From the NCBI RefSeq assembly GCF_009733815.1, contig NZ_WNXY01000011.1:1-64000 (forward strand): a stretch of DNA of 64,000 nucleotides, given 5' to 3'. Below the pieces are notes generated by a model. The model saw only the letters and a list, made by a program, of their open reading frames with translations. It had not been told where the DNA came from and made no database searches. Position 1 is the stretch's first letter. Every line of letters begins with the position of its first letter. Origin of the DNA: Pseudactinotalea suaedae. Its GTDB lineage: Bacteria; Actinomycetota; Actinomycetes; Actinomycetales; Beutenbergiaceae. Positions 16,787-25,489 of the stretch are shown piece after piece. The position numbers were made by a program, and so were the translations under genes.

Positions 16787-17917
16787 GTGACCGGCACGAC
16801 GGCCACCGTCGCGCCCTCGACGGCGACCGGCCGGGGTCCCCAGGACCGAGGGCACCGTGGGCGTGGCACGAGCCGTCGTGCCCGCGCGGTGCTCGGTTCG
16901 GTGCTGCTGGGGTTCCTGGTGCGGCGCGCGATCATCACCGTGGTGCTGCTCGTGGGCGTCACGCTGGTCTCGTTCCTGCTGATCCAGGCCGTCCCGGGCG
17001 ACACGATGTCGGCGACGCTGTCCGAGCAGGCGCTGCAGGACCCCGAGATCGTGGCCGCCTACCGCGAGCGCTGGGGCCTGGACCAGCCGCTGTACGTGCA
17101 GTACCTCGTCTACATGCGGAACCTGCTGCAGGGGGACCTCGGCGTCTCGCAGCAGACGGGCAGGCCGGTGCTCGACGACCTGCTCACCTACGTGCCCGCG
17201 ACGCTCGAGCTGGCGCTGCCCGCGATGGTGCTGTCACTGGTCATCGGGGTGGCTGTCGGCCTCTACGCCGCCGTCAAGCACGACCGCCTCGGCGACCACG
17301 CGGTCCGCGCCGGCACCCTGGTCGGGCTCTCGACGCCGCCGTTCTGGCTCGCGCTCGTGGTGCTGTACGTGTTCTTCTTCCTGCTCGGCGTCTCGCCCTC
17401 CGGCGGCCGGCTCTCCACCTGGATCGTGCCGCCCGAGCAGGTCACGGGGTCCGTGGTCCTCGACGCCGCGCTCGAGGGCCGGTGGGACGTCGCGTGGGAC
17501 GCCGTCCAGCACACCGCGCTGCCGATCCTCGTGCTCACGGTGCTGACGGTCGCGATGCTGGTGCGGTTCGTCCGGTCGGCGATGCTCGAGGTCCTCGACG
17601 CCGACTACGTGCGCGCCGCCCGCGCCAAGGGGCTTCCCGGATCGAGGGTCCTGACGGCGCACGTCCTCCGGGCGGGCATGGTCCCGGTGATCACCGTGTC
17701 GGGTCTGGCGTTCGCCTCGCTGCTGTCCGGCACGGTGCTGGTCGAGCAGATCTTCAGCTGGCCCGGTGTCGGCCAGTACGCCTACCGCTCCGCGACCGCG
17801 CTCGACCTGCCCGCGGTGCTCGGCGTCAGCCTGTTCGTGGCGGTCGTGTACACCGCCGTCAACCTCGTCGTCGACCTGGCCTACGGGCTCATCGACCCCC
17901 GGATCCGGCTCTCATGA
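16787..17917 (+). CDS. ABC transporter permease, DppB/OppB type
   Basis: 376 residues if GTG 16787 is used; GTG at 16889 would give 342 residues, closer to the family norm, and the first 34 residues are low-complexity, so the shorter start is quite possible. The core begins FLVRRAIITVVLLVGVTLVSFLL and shows PGD, the loop GDLGVSQQTGRPV, and the EAA motif around DYVRAARAKGLPGSRVL, which contacts the ATPase. The C-terminus ends ...YGLIDPRIRLS as usual for DppB. Six membrane helices are expected. It follows the binding protein by a few bases, and its stop overlaps the next start. Confidence 0.92.
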   Translation: MTGTTATVAPSTATGRGPQDRGHRGRGTSRRARAVLGSVLLGFLVRRAIITVVLLVGVTLVSFLLIQAVPGDTMSATLSEQALQDPEIVAAYRERWGLDQPLYVQYLVYMRNLLQGDLGVSQQTGRPVLDDLLTYVPATLELALPAMVLSLVIGVAVGLYAAVKHDRLGDHAVRAGTLVGLSTPPFWLALVVLYVFFFLLGVSPSGGRLSTWIVPPEQVTGSVVLDAALEGRWDVAWDAVQHTALPILVLTVLTVAMLVRFVRSAMLEVLDADYVRAARAKGLPGSRVLTAHVLRAGMVPVITVSGLAFASLLSGTVLVEQIFSWPGVGQYAYRSATALDLPAVLGVSLFVAVVYTAVNLVVDLAYGLIDPRIRLS

Positions 17918-18855
17918 GCACCCTGCCCACCCGAGATCCCGGGCACGACGAGGCCCCCGAGGCCCCCGCCGCCGACCCGCGGGCCGACCGGCTGCTGGCC
18001 CGGCGCCGCTGGCCGCAACGCCTGCGCCTCGCCTCGGTCCACACCATCTGGCGGCAGCCCGCGGTGATCGCCGCCGCCGCGATCCTCGCGGCCTGGGTGC
18101 TGCTCGCCGTCCTGGCCCCGGTGCTGACCGCCGACCCGATCGCCCAGTCGCCCGAGCTGTACCGACCGCCGTCGAGCCTGCACTGGTTCGGCACCGACGA
18201 GCTCGGGCGCGACGTGTTCGCGCGGGTGGTGCACGGCGCGCGGCTGTCGCTGCCGCTCGCGGTCGTGATCGTCGCCTGCTCGCTCGCGATCGGCGGGCTG
18301 GTCGGTCTGCTCGCGGGGTACCTGGGCCGCGCCGCCGACGAGATCCTCATGCGGCTGACCGACCTGGTGTTCGCGTTCCCGCAGATCATCCTGGCGATGG
18401 CGGTCGCCGCGGTGTTCGGCCCCAGCACCCGCAACGCCGTCATCGCGCTGATCATCGTGTCCTGGCCGATCTACGCACGCGTGATCCGCAGCGCCGTGCT
18501 CAGCATCCGGTCCTCGGAGTTCCTGTCCTCGTCCCGGCTGCTCGGCGTCGGCCCGTGGCAGGCGCTGCGCCGCGACGTGGTGCCCAACAGCGTGGGTCCG
18601 GCTGTGGTGCTCGCGACCCTCGAGCTCGGCAACGCGGTGCTGATGCTCGCGGCGCTGTCGTTCCTCGGGCTCGGTCCGCGCCCACCCGCGCCGGAGTGGG
18701 GCGCGATGATCGCCGCCGGCTCGCGCGATCTGTCGATCTGGTGGGTGAGCGTGTTCCCCGGGCTCGCGATCCTCACCGTGGTGCTGGCCTTCAACATCGT
18801 GGGCGACGCGCTGCGCGACCGCCTCGACCCCCGCTACGCGAGGGGTCTGAGATGA
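17914..18855 (+). CDS. ABC transporter permease, DppC/OppC type
   Basis: 313 residues. It has the N-terminal cytoplasmic extension and first helix of the OppC group (QPAVIAAAAILAAWVLLAVLAPVL), the signature HWFGTDELGRDVFARVVHGARLSL split across the first periplasmic loop, and the EAA region near SSEFLSSSRLLGVGPWQAL. It ends in DALRDRLDPR, typical for DppC. ATG overlaps the preceding stop (ATGA). With the DppB-type subunit it forms the membrane channel of the importer. Confidence 0.94.
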   Translation: MSTLPTRDPGHDEAPEAPAADPRADRLLARRRWPQRLRLASVHTIWRQPAVIAAAAILAAWVLLAVLAPVLTADPIAQSPELYRPPSSLHWFGTDELGRDVFARVVHGARLSLPLAVVIVACSLAIGGLVGLLAGYLGRAADEILMRLTDLVFAFPQIILAMAVAAVFGPSTRNAVIALIIVSWPIYARVIRSAVLSIRSSEFLSSSRLLGVGPWQALRRDVVPNSVGPAVVLATLELGNAVLMLAALSFLGLGPRPPAPEWGAMIAAGSRDLSIWWVSVFPGLAILTVVLAFNIVGDALRDRLDPRYARGLR

Positions 18856-19679
18856 GTCCCATCCTCAGCATCGAGCAGCTCGCGATCACCCTGCGGGGCG
18901 ACCTGCGCGTGGTCGACGACGTCTCCCTGGAGGTCCCCGAGGGCGAGATCGTGGGCATCGCCGGGGAGAGCGGTTCGGGCAAGTCGATGACGGCATCCGC
19001 GCTGCTGGGACTGCTGCCCGACCGGTCCGTGACCGCCGGCCAGGCCTGGTGGCGCGGCGGCCGTGAGCCGGTGGACCTGCTGACGCTCGACCAGCGCTCC
19101 TGGAACCGGGTCCGCGGCCGCGAGATCGCGATGGTGTTCCAGGACGCGACAGCCTCGCTGCACCCGATGCTCACGGTCGGCACCCAGATCACCGAGCACA
19201 TGCGGGTCCACCTGAAGATGTCGCGACGCGCTGCCCGGGCTCGCGCGATCGAGCTGCTCGACCGCGTGCGGATCCCCGATCCCGAGGGCGCCCTGCGCAG
19301 CTACCCCCACCAGTTCTCCGGCGGAATGCGGCAGCGGGTCGCGATCGCCGCCGCGCTCGCGTGCGAGCCCCGCCTGCTCGTCGCCGACGAGCCGACGACG
19401 GCGCTCGACGTCACCGTGCAGGCCGGCATCCTCCGGCTGCTGGAAGAGCTGCGGATCGAGTCCGGGCTGTCGGTGCTCTTCATCACCCACGACCTCGCGG
19501 TGCTGGCCGCGCTCACCACCCACGCCTACGTGTTCCGCGAGGGCCGGGTCATCGAGAGCGGCCCCACCGAGGCGCTGCTGTTCCACCCCGAGCACGACTA
19601 CACCAAGACCCTCGTCGCCGCCCGCCCGCAGGCCGACGACTGGGACGACCCGGAACCGGTCGCGGGAGCCACGGCATGA
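18852..19679 (+). CDS. ABC transporter ATPase, DppD/OppD type
   Basis: 275 residues. Walker A is GESGSGKS at about 39-46, the Q-loop is MVFQDATASLHPM, the ABC signature is SGGMRQR, and Walker B is LLVADEP followed by the H-loop ITHDL. The insertion-plus-tail arrangement and YTKTLVAARP near the C-terminus resemble OppD-type subunits, though the cysteine-rich Fe-S tail found in some OppD proteins is absent. The start overlaps the preceding stop. It powers the importer as a partner of the next gene. Confidence 0.94.
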   Translation: MSPILSIEQLAITLRGDLRVVDDVSLEVPEGEIVGIAGESGSGKSMTASALLGLLPDRSVTAGQAWWRGGREPVDLLTLDQRSWNRVRGREIAMVFQDATASLHPMLTVGTQITEHMRVHLKMSRRAARARAIELLDRVRIPDPEGALRSYPHQFSGGMRQRVAIAAALACEPRLLVADEPTTALDVTVQAGILRLLEELRIESGLSVLFITHDLAVLAALTTHAYVFREGRVIESGPTEALLFHPEHDYTKTLVAARPQADDWDDPEPVAGATA

Positions 19680-20452
19680 GCGCGCTCGAGATCAACGGCG
19701 CCCACGTGGTCTACCGCTCGCGCGGCCGCGGCGAGGTGCACGCGGTCGACGGCGTCGACCTCGGCCTGGACCGCGGCGAGATCCTCGGCCTGGTGGGGGA
19801 GTCGGGCAGCGGCAAGTCCTCGCTGGCGCGCGCCGTCGTCGGCCTGGAGCGCCTGCACGGCGGCGAGATCCTCCTCGACGGCGTCCCGGTCGAGCCGGTC
19901 GGTTGGCGCACCCGGACCGACGTCCGCGTGCAGATGGTGTTCCAGAGCCCGTACGCCTCGCTCAACCCGCGGCGCACGATCGCCTCCCAGCTGCGGGACG
20001 GCATCCCGCGCGACGCCGCCGACCCGGCCGCCGAGGTGGCCGAGCTGCTCGAGCGGGTCGGGATGCCGGCGAGCGCCGCTGCCCGGTACCCGCACCAGTT
20101 CTCCGGTGGCCAGCGGCAGCGGATCGCGATCGCCCGCGCGCTCGCGCCGCGCCCCGAGGTGCTGGTGGCCGACGAGCCGGTGACGGCGCTCGACGCCTCC
20201 GCGCAGGCGCAGGTGGTGGCGCTGCTCGGCTCCCTGGTCCGCGACCTCGGGGTCGGGATGCTGTTCATCTCGCACGACCTCGCCCTGGTGCGGCACCTCG
20301 CCGACCGGGTCGCCGTGATGCACCAGGGGCGGATCGTGGAGCAGGGCGGCACCGAGCAGGTCTGGCGCGAGCGCGCACACCCTTACACGCGCGAGCTGAT
20401 CGCCGCCGTGCCCCGGCTCGGCGCAGCCCGCCGCAGGAAGGAGAGCGCATGA
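19676..20452 (+). CDS. ABC transporter ATPase, DppF/OppF type
   Basis: 258 residues. Walker A GESGSGKSS, Q-loop MVFQSPYASLNPR (the usual OppF motif), signature SGGQRQR, Walker B VLVADEP and H-loop ISHDL are all intact. The C-terminus HPYTRELIAAVP is the standard end of the OppF group. ATGA overlap with the DppD-type gene. It is the last transporter gene; a 124-base gap containing a four-armed palindrome then separates it from the enzyme genes, the only real gap in this operon. Confidence 0.94.
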   Translation: MSALEINGAHVVYRSRGRGEVHAVDGVDLGLDRGEILGLVGESGSGKSSLARAVVGLERLHGGEILLDGVPVEPVGWRTRTDVRVQMVFQSPYASLNPRRTIASQLRDGIPRDAADPAAEVAELLERVGMPASAAARYPHQFSGGQRQRIAIARALAPRPEVLVADEPVTALDASAQAQVVALLGSLVRDLGVGMLFISHDLALVRHLADRVAVMHQGRIVEQGGTEQVWRERAHPYTRELIAAVPRLGAARRRKESA

Positions 20453-20481
20453 GTCGCTCCAGCACCCGAGTCCACCCGCCA

Positions 20482-20549
20482 CGAGATCGCACCTCCGGGG
20501 CGAGATCGCACCCCCGGCGGTCCGATCTCGCGCCACAGGTCCGATCTCG
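20482..20549. repeat. Four-armed palindromic element, copy B
   Basis: 68 bases between the last ABC ATPase gene and the amidohydrolase gene. Forward arms CGAGATCGCAC start at 20482 and 20501; reverse arms GTCCGATCTCG end at 20530 and 20549. The 19/30/19 spacing is identical to copy A at 13838-13905, although the sequence between the arms differs. It could act as a partial terminator or mRNA-stabilising structure inside the operon. Confidence 0.9.
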
Positions 20550-20576
20550 TGCCCACCGTGTGGAAGGAACCGACCG

Positions 20577-21827
20577 ATGAGCAGCACCGACACCGGATAC
20601 GTGCTGGCGGGGTGCCGGCTCTGGGACGGCACGGCCGCGGCCACCGCGGACGACCAGGGGCTCTGGGTCGGCGCGGACGGCCGCATCCGCGCGGTCGGCG
20701 ACGCCCAGCACGTGCTCGACGAGGCCCGCGCCGACCAGGCGCGCGTGATCGACCTCCAGGGCGCCGTCGTCGTGCCCGGGTTGATCAACATGCACGTGCA
20801 CCTCAGCCTCGCGCTGCCCGGCCCGATGCAGGACTCGATCCAGGGCGCGGACCTCGCCGAGCTGGTGCTGCTGATGGCCGGCAACGGGCGCGGCACGCTG
20901 CACAGCGGCGTCACCACCGCCCGGCTGGTCGGGGAGTCGCGGTTCGCCGACATGGCGCTGCGCAGGGCGATCCGTCGGGGCGCCGTCGAGGGTCCGCGCA
21001 TCTACACAGCCGGGCACGCGCTGTGCTGCACCGGCGGCCACGGCCACGACGCCGACGCCCAGGAGGCCGACGGCGCAGACGGGTTCCGCCGCGCCACCCG
21101 CGAGCAGCTGCGCGCCGGTGCCGACCTCATCAAGGTGTGCATCTCGGGCGGCATCGCCGGTGAGCACGAGGCGATCGACACGCCGCAGCTGACCGATGAC
21201 GAGATGGCCGCGGTGCTCGAGACCGCCCACGACTGGGGGCGCAAGGTCACCGCCCACGCCGGGCCGGCACCGGTGATCGAGCGGGCCGTCGAGCTGGGGC
21301 TGGACTGCGTCGAGCACGGCTACGAGCTGACCCCTGAGCTGACCGCGACCATGGCGGCCCGCGGCGTGAGCTACGTGCCGACCATCACCGTCAGCCGCTG
21401 CGAGGAGTTCTTCCGCGCCAACGGGGTGCCGGAGTGGATGATCGAGCGGGCGCTCGGTGCCGGCCCGCGGCACTGGGAGAGCCTGCAGCACGCGATCGCC
21501 GCCGGCGTGGAGATCCTCATGGGTTCCGACATGCCGCCGCACGCCCCCTACGACGAGACCACCGCGACCGTGCGGGAGATGGAGTTCATGGTCGACGCCG
21601 GGATGTCGCCTCGCGAGGTCATGGTCTCGGCGACCTCGGCCGCGGCCGGGTGGCTGGGCGCGACCGGGTCGGTCGGCTCGCTGACGGCGGGCGCGTTCGC
21701 CGACCTCGTGGTGCTCGACGGCGACCCGCTCGCCGACATCTCGGCGTTGCGTGGGCTCTCCGCCGTCGTGCAGGGCGGGCGCGCCGTGCGCGACGACCGC
21801 GGCCTCGTCCGCGGAGGCCAGGCATGA
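20577..21827 (+). CDS. Amidohydrolase family protein (imidazolonepropionase/prolidase-like)
   Basis: 416 residues with a metal-dependent amidohydrolase barrel. The binuclear metal ligands are visible: HxH at 73/75 (NMHVHLSL), a probable carboxylated lysine at 186 (ADLIKVCISGG), H227 (TAHAG), H247 (EHGYE) and D318 (MGSDMP). The IKVxxSGG motif and overall layout match the Xaa-Pro dipeptidase / imidazolonepropionase-like branch, whose members hydrolyse N-acylated or proline-containing dipeptides. No signal peptide, so it should act on imported substrate. GGAAGGA precedes the ATG. The reaction on the operon's own substrate is inferred. Confidence 0.9.
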   Translation: MSSTDTGYVLAGCRLWDGTAAATADDQGLWVGADGRIRAVGDAQHVLDEARADQARVIDLQGAVVVPGLINMHVHLSLALPGPMQDSIQGADLAELVLLMAGNGRGTLHSGVTTARLVGESRFADMALRRAIRRGAVEGPRIYTAGHALCCTGGHGHDADAQEADGADGFRRATREQLRAGADLIKVCISGGIAGEHEAIDTPQLTDDEMAAVLETAHDWGRKVTAHAGPAPVIERAVELGLDCVEHGYELTPELTATMAARGVSYVPTITVSRCEEFFRANGVPEWMIERALGAGPRHWESLQHAIAAGVEILMGSDMPPHAPYDETTATVREMEFMVDAGMSPREVMVSATSAAAGWLGATGSVGSLTAGAFADLVVLDGDPLADISALRGLSAVVQGGRAVRDDRGLVRGGQA

Positions 21828-22141
21828 GCAAGCAGACCCGCCTCCACGACCTCCGGGTCGTCGTCGACCGGATCGAGGGCCGCTCGGTGTGCGGCATGGC
21901 GGTCGGGGACTCCTTCGACCTCACGTGCTCGAGCCGGTTGTCGATCCCCGAAGGCAAGCACGTCTGCCTGTACGCGCTGGCTGCGGTGCTGCCGCTGCTG
22001 CCAGCCATGCAGCGCCCCCTGGAGGACGGCGACTGGCTCGCCCACGAGAACGAGGTGGCGTGCCCCGATCCGCAGGAGCGGCTGATCATGCGGATCGAGC
22101 GGACCGGCACCTCCACGATGCCGATGGAGGACCTGACATGA
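21824..22141 (+). CDS. TIGR04076 family protein
   Basis: 105 residues. The pattern VVVDRIEGRSVCGMAVGDSFDL, then IPEGKHVCLYALAAVLPLLPAMQRPL and a late VACPDP matches the small TIGR04076 family, which carries conserved cysteines (here C26, C36, C49 and C83 approximately) and has no established function. The cysteines could bind metal. ATGA overlaps with both neighbours place it firmly inside the catabolic operon, so it may be a small accessory or chaperone for one of the enzymes; that is inference. Confidence 0.85.
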   Translation: MSKQTRLHDLRVVVDRIEGRSVCGMAVGDSFDLTCSSRLSIPEGKHVCLYALAAVLPLLPAMQRPLEDGDWLAHENEVACPDPQERLIMRIERTGTSTMPMEDLT

Positions 22142-23229
22142 GCGAGGTCACCGAGCCGGTCCCCACCGGTGCGCCGGCCCGGCCGGCCGCGCGGGCATCC
22201 CGGCCGCGCCGCGAGGTGAGTGTCGCGCTGCAGTCGACGTGGACCAGCACCCAGTACGGCGAGCTGGGCGCGCTGGTGGAGAACCTCGGGTTCGACGGGC
22301 TGTCGGTCTACGGCGACCTCGGGTTCCAGCCGCCGATCCCCGCGCTGCTGGCCGTGGCCCGGGCGACCAACCGCATCACGCTCGGCCCGGCGTGCCTCAA
22401 CCCCTACCTCACCCACCCGGTCGAGATCGCGGGCCAGATCGCGGCCCTGGACGAGGCCTCCGGCGGACGCGCCTACCTCGGGCTGGCCCGTGGTTCGTGG
22501 CTGCAGCAGCTGGGGCTGCGGCAGGAGCGGCCGCTGGCGCACCTGGAGGACTCCGTCGAGATCGTGCGCCGGCTGCTGGCTCGCGACGACAGCGGCTACC
22601 GCGGCCGCGCCTTCACGCTCGAGCCCGGGCTGCGCTGGCAGTTCCAGCCGCTGCGGGCCGACATCGACGTGCTGCTGGGCGTCTGGGGCCCGCGCGGCTC
22701 GGCGCTCGCAGGCCGGATCGCGCAGGAGGTCAAGCTCGGTGGCAGCGCGAACCCGGACATGGTGCGGCTGATGCGCACACGGCTCGACCAGGCCTCGGTG
22801 GCCGCCGGTCGTGGCGAGGGTGCGGTGCGGGTCGCCGCCGGTGCGGTCACCGTCGTGGATCTCGACGGCGACCTCGCCCGCCGCGTCGCGCGCCGCGAGG
22901 TCGCGATGTACGTGGACGTCGTGGGTCAGCTGGACGAGACCGTCGCGATCGAGCCCGAGCTGCAGGCGCGGCTGGGCTCGCTGATCCGGGAGGGCCGGCT
23001 CGACGAGGCGGGTGGGCTGCTGCCCACCGACCTGCTGCGCCGGTTCTGCCTCGCGGGCACGCCCGAGGAGGTCGCCGAGCACACGGTGGAGCTGTTCCGG
23101 TCCGGTGCGGACCGAGTGGAGTACGGCACGCCGCACGGGACCTCCGCGGGCGGCCACGGCATCCGGCTGCTCGGCGAGCGAGTGCTGCCACAGGTGCGCG
23201 AGGCGATGGATCGGGAGAACGCGGCATGA
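22138..23229 (+). CDS. LLM-class flavin-dependent oxidoreductase
   Basis: 363 residues in the luciferase-like/F420-or-FMN-dependent family. Typical features: GALVENLGFDGLSVYGDLGF near the N-terminus, ATNRITLGPACLNPYLTHPVEIAGQIAAL split across the second strand-helix, GRAYLGLARGSW, and the C-terminal LAGTPEEVAEHTVELFRSGADRVEYG. Related proteins in actinobacteria use F420 (for example methylene-H4MPT reductase-like enzymes) or FMN; the cofactor cannot be decided here. The first 27 residues are a poorly conserved proline/alanine extension. Translationally coupled to both neighbours. It presumably oxidises or reduces the imported compound or its hydrolysis product. Confidence 0.9.
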   Translation: MSEVTEPVPTGAPARPAARASRPRREVSVALQSTWTSTQYGELGALVENLGFDGLSVYGDLGFQPPIPALLAVARATNRITLGPACLNPYLTHPVEIAGQIAALDEASGGRAYLGLARGSWLQQLGLRQERPLAHLEDSVEIVRRLLARDDSGYRGRAFTLEPGLRWQFQPLRADIDVLLGVWGPRGSALAGRIAQEVKLGGSANPDMVRLMRTRLDQASVAAGRGEGAVRVAAGAVTVVDLDGDLARRVARREVAMYVDVVGQLDETVAIEPELQARLGSLIREGRLDEAGGLLPTDLLRRFCLAGTPEEVAEHTVELFRSGADRVEYGTPHGTSAGGHGIRLLGERVLPQVREAMDRENAA

Positions 23230-24893
23230 GACGTCTGTACGCACGAGGCCTGTCCGCGACCGAGATCGCCGACATCTACCTGCAGGCCAGGTCGAGCGTC
23301 GACCCGGCCGCAGCCGACGCGCTCGGCACCGGCCCGGAGACGCGGTTCCCCGACTTCTCTCCCAAGGCCTACGAGCTCCGGCACTCGGCGGACAAGGCGG
23401 CCCTCCACGCGCTGCACGGGGTGCCGGGCCTGCTGGCCTCGGCGATGCGCGAGCGGCTGGAGTCCGAGATCGCGCTCGACGAGGTCGGGTTCACACGGCG
23501 GCTGCTCGCACCGCTCGCCACCCCGGTGCACCAGATCCGGCAGGTCTTCGACGACCTGGCCAGCGAGTCGGCGGGCGACCGGATCCGGGTGCGCACGGCG
23601 CTCGCCGCGGTCCCGACCGCGCTGTCCGACCTGCAGCACACGCTCGAGGCCGAGGCAGAGGCCGGCAACGTCGTCGCGCAGCGGCAGGTGCGGGTGGTCG
23701 CCGAGCAGGTCGAGCGGTGGCTGGCGGACGGGTTCTTCGCGTCGTTGCTCGCTGGCGAGGGCGGCATCGAGGTCGAGGCGGCACAGGCGGCGTTCGCCGG
23801 TTTCGCCGACTTCCTGCGGACCAGGCTGCTCCCGCTCGCCCCGGAGGCGGACGGCGTCGGCCGGGAGGTCTACGAGGTCACCGCCGCAGCGTTCCTGGGT
23901 GAGCGGGTCGACCTCGACGAGCTCTACAACTACGGCTGGGAGCTCGTCGCCGAGCTGCAGGAGCAGGCCCGCGCGCTGGCGACCGAGATCGTCGGCGCCC
24001 CGGACGTGCGCGCCGCCGTGGCTCAGCTCGACGCCGACCCGAGCGGCAGGGTCGCCGTGGGGGAGCCGCTGGTGCAGTGGCTGCAGCACCGCATCGACGC
24101 GGCCGCCGACGTGGCGCACGAGCGGGTGGCCGCGATCCCCGAGCGGACCCGGGCGGTCGAGGCCCGGCTCGTGACCGCCGTCTCCGGCGTCATGTACTAC
24201 AACCCGCCGGACGCCGCGCTGACCCGACCGGGGCGGGTCTGGTGGACCGTGCCCGACGGGACCACCGACGTCGCCACCTGGCGCGAGGTCAGCACCGCCC
24301 ACCACGAGGGCGTGCCCGGGCACCACCTGCAGCACGCGATCACCCACGAGCGCGCCGAGCTGCACCCGTGGCAGCGCTACCTGTGCCACGTGCACGGGTA
24401 TGCCGAGGGGTGGGCGCACTACGCGGAGGCGCTCGCGGACGAGGTCGGGCTGATCCACACGCCCGGTGAGCGGCTGGGCCTGGTGTTCGCCCGGCTGTGG
24501 CGGGCGTGCCGGGTCGTGATCGACCTCGGGCTGCACCTGGACCTGCCGATCCCGGCGGGAGCGCCGGGTTTCGAGGACGTCACGACAGGCTCCTCCTGGA
24601 CGCCCGAGCTCGGCGCCCGGATGCTGCACGAGGTGGCCGAGGTCGACCCGCAGACCGCGCGGTTCGAGGTGGACCGCTATCTCGGCTGGCCGGGTCAGGC
24701 GCTGGCGTTCGCCGTCGGCGCCCGGCTGTGGCGGCAGGCGCGGGCGGAGGTCGAGCTGCGCCAGGGTGCGGAGTTCGACCTGCGCGCCTTCCACACGCAC
24801 GCGCTGGGCCTGGGGCCGATGGGCCTCGGGCCGCTGCGCGCCGCGCTGAGCATGCCCGACGCCGCCGCTCTCACCCCCGGAGAACCCGCATGA
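23226..24893 (+). CDS. DUF885 family putative zinc metallopeptidase
   Basis: 555 residues. The DUF885 signature HEGVPGHHLQ at about 359-368 supplies HExxxxHH-type metal ligands, and HGYAEGWAHYAE about 30 residues later supplies the glutamate, as expected for this gluzincin-like group. The family is annotated as putative peptidases, and I see no signal peptide, in contrast to many secreted members. The C-terminal region (VDRYLGWPGQALAFAVG) matches the family end. Overlaps by ATGA with both neighbours. A role in cleaving an imported peptide is inferred from context. Confidence 0.9.
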   Translation: MRRLYARGLSATEIADIYLQARSSVDPAAADALGTGPETRFPDFSPKAYELRHSADKAALHALHGVPGLLASAMRERLESEIALDEVGFTRRLLAPLATPVHQIRQVFDDLASESAGDRIRVRTALAAVPTALSDLQHTLEAEAEAGNVVAQRQVRVVAEQVERWLADGFFASLLAGEGGIEVEAAQAAFAGFADFLRTRLLPLAPEADGVGREVYEVTAAAFLGERVDLDELYNYGWELVAELQEQARALATEIVGAPDVRAAVAQLDADPSGRVAVGEPLVQWLQHRIDAAADVAHERVAAIPERTRAVEARLVTAVSGVMYYNPPDAALTRPGRVWWTVPDGTTDVATWREVSTAHHEGVPGHHLQHAITHERAELHPWQRYLCHVHGYAEGWAHYAEALADEVGLIHTPGERLGLVFARLWRACRVVIDLGLHLDLPIPAGAPGFEDVTTGSSWTPELGARMLHEVAEVDPQTARFEVDRYLGWPGQALAFAVGARLWRQARAEVELRQGAEFDLRAFHTHALGLGPMGLGPLRAALSMPDAAALTPGEPA

Positions 24894-25297
24894 CCGACGA
24901 CGTGACCGCCGTGCTGGCCGACCCCTACCTCGACGAGGTGGCCGGGACGATCCGCTCGCTCTACCGGGCGCTGGGTGACCGCCCGGCGTTCGACGCGCAC
25001 CTGCACCCCGAGATCACCATCTGGGAGAGCGACGCGCCTGCGCTGCTGTCGCTGGCCGAGCTCGACGCGCTGCGCGACCAGCGGGCCGCCGCCGGGTCGC
25101 GGGGGCCGGCGCCGGCCTGGGTGCGCCCCGAGCAGATCCGGGTGGACCGGTGGGAGGACTCCGCGGTGGTGCGGTTCGTCCTGCGCGCGCACGTCGACGG
25201 CGGTGAGGACGAGACCTTCCGCGTCACCGACGTGCTGCGCCGCGACGAGGCCGGCTGGCGGATCGTCCACCACCACGCGGAGCGCCGGTCCGGCTAG
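24890..25297 (+). CDS. SnoaL/NTF2-like protein (DUF4440-type)
   Basis: 135 residues with the alpha+beta cone pattern of the NTF2-like superfamily: IRSLYRALGDRPAFDAHLHPEITIW, a middle strand VDRWEDSAVVRFVLRAH, and the closing FRVTDVLRRDEAGWRIVHHH. Such proteins are either small isomerases, hydrolases or ligand carriers, so no activity is assigned. It is the last gene of the operon begun at 15142, overlapping the DUF885 gene by four bases, and is followed by convergent small ORFs. Confidence 0.85.
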   Translation: MTDDVTAVLADPYLDEVAGTIRSLYRALGDRPAFDAHLHPEITIWESDAPALLSLAELDALRDQRAAAGSRGPAPAWVRPEQIRVDRWEDSAVVRFVLRAHVDGGEDETFRVTDVLRRDEAGWRIVHHHAERRSG

Positions 25298-25309
25298 GAG
25301 GGACCGAGC

Positions 25310-25480
25310 TCAGCCTCCGAGACCGCCCTGGAAGGTCCGGCCCTGCTGCTCCTGCCGCGGGTGCACCTGCGCCTGGCGGGTGATGCGGGCGTCGCTGACG
25401 GGATCGGGTCCGAACAGCGAGCCGACGACGCTGCGGATCGCGCGCCAGATCCGGATGACGAGGCTGGGCCTGGTCGTCAT
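25310..25480 (-). CDS. Small hypothetical protein (56 residues)
   Basis: ATG at 25480 is preceded by GAGGGAG at good spacing. The protein starts MTTRPSLVIRIWRAIR and is basic and amphipathic at the N-terminus, then has a glutamine-rich segment (HPRQEQQGR) and ends GGLGG. It starts nine bases after the stop of the next small ORF upstream, so the two form a mini-operon. I do not recognise it. It may be membrane-associated through the N-terminal helix, but no full membrane span is evident. Confidence 0.55.
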   Translation of the reverse strand: MTTRPSLVIRIWRAIRSVVGSLFGPDPVSDARITRQAQVHPRQEQQGRTFQGGLGG

Positions 25481-25489
25481 GGCTCCCTC

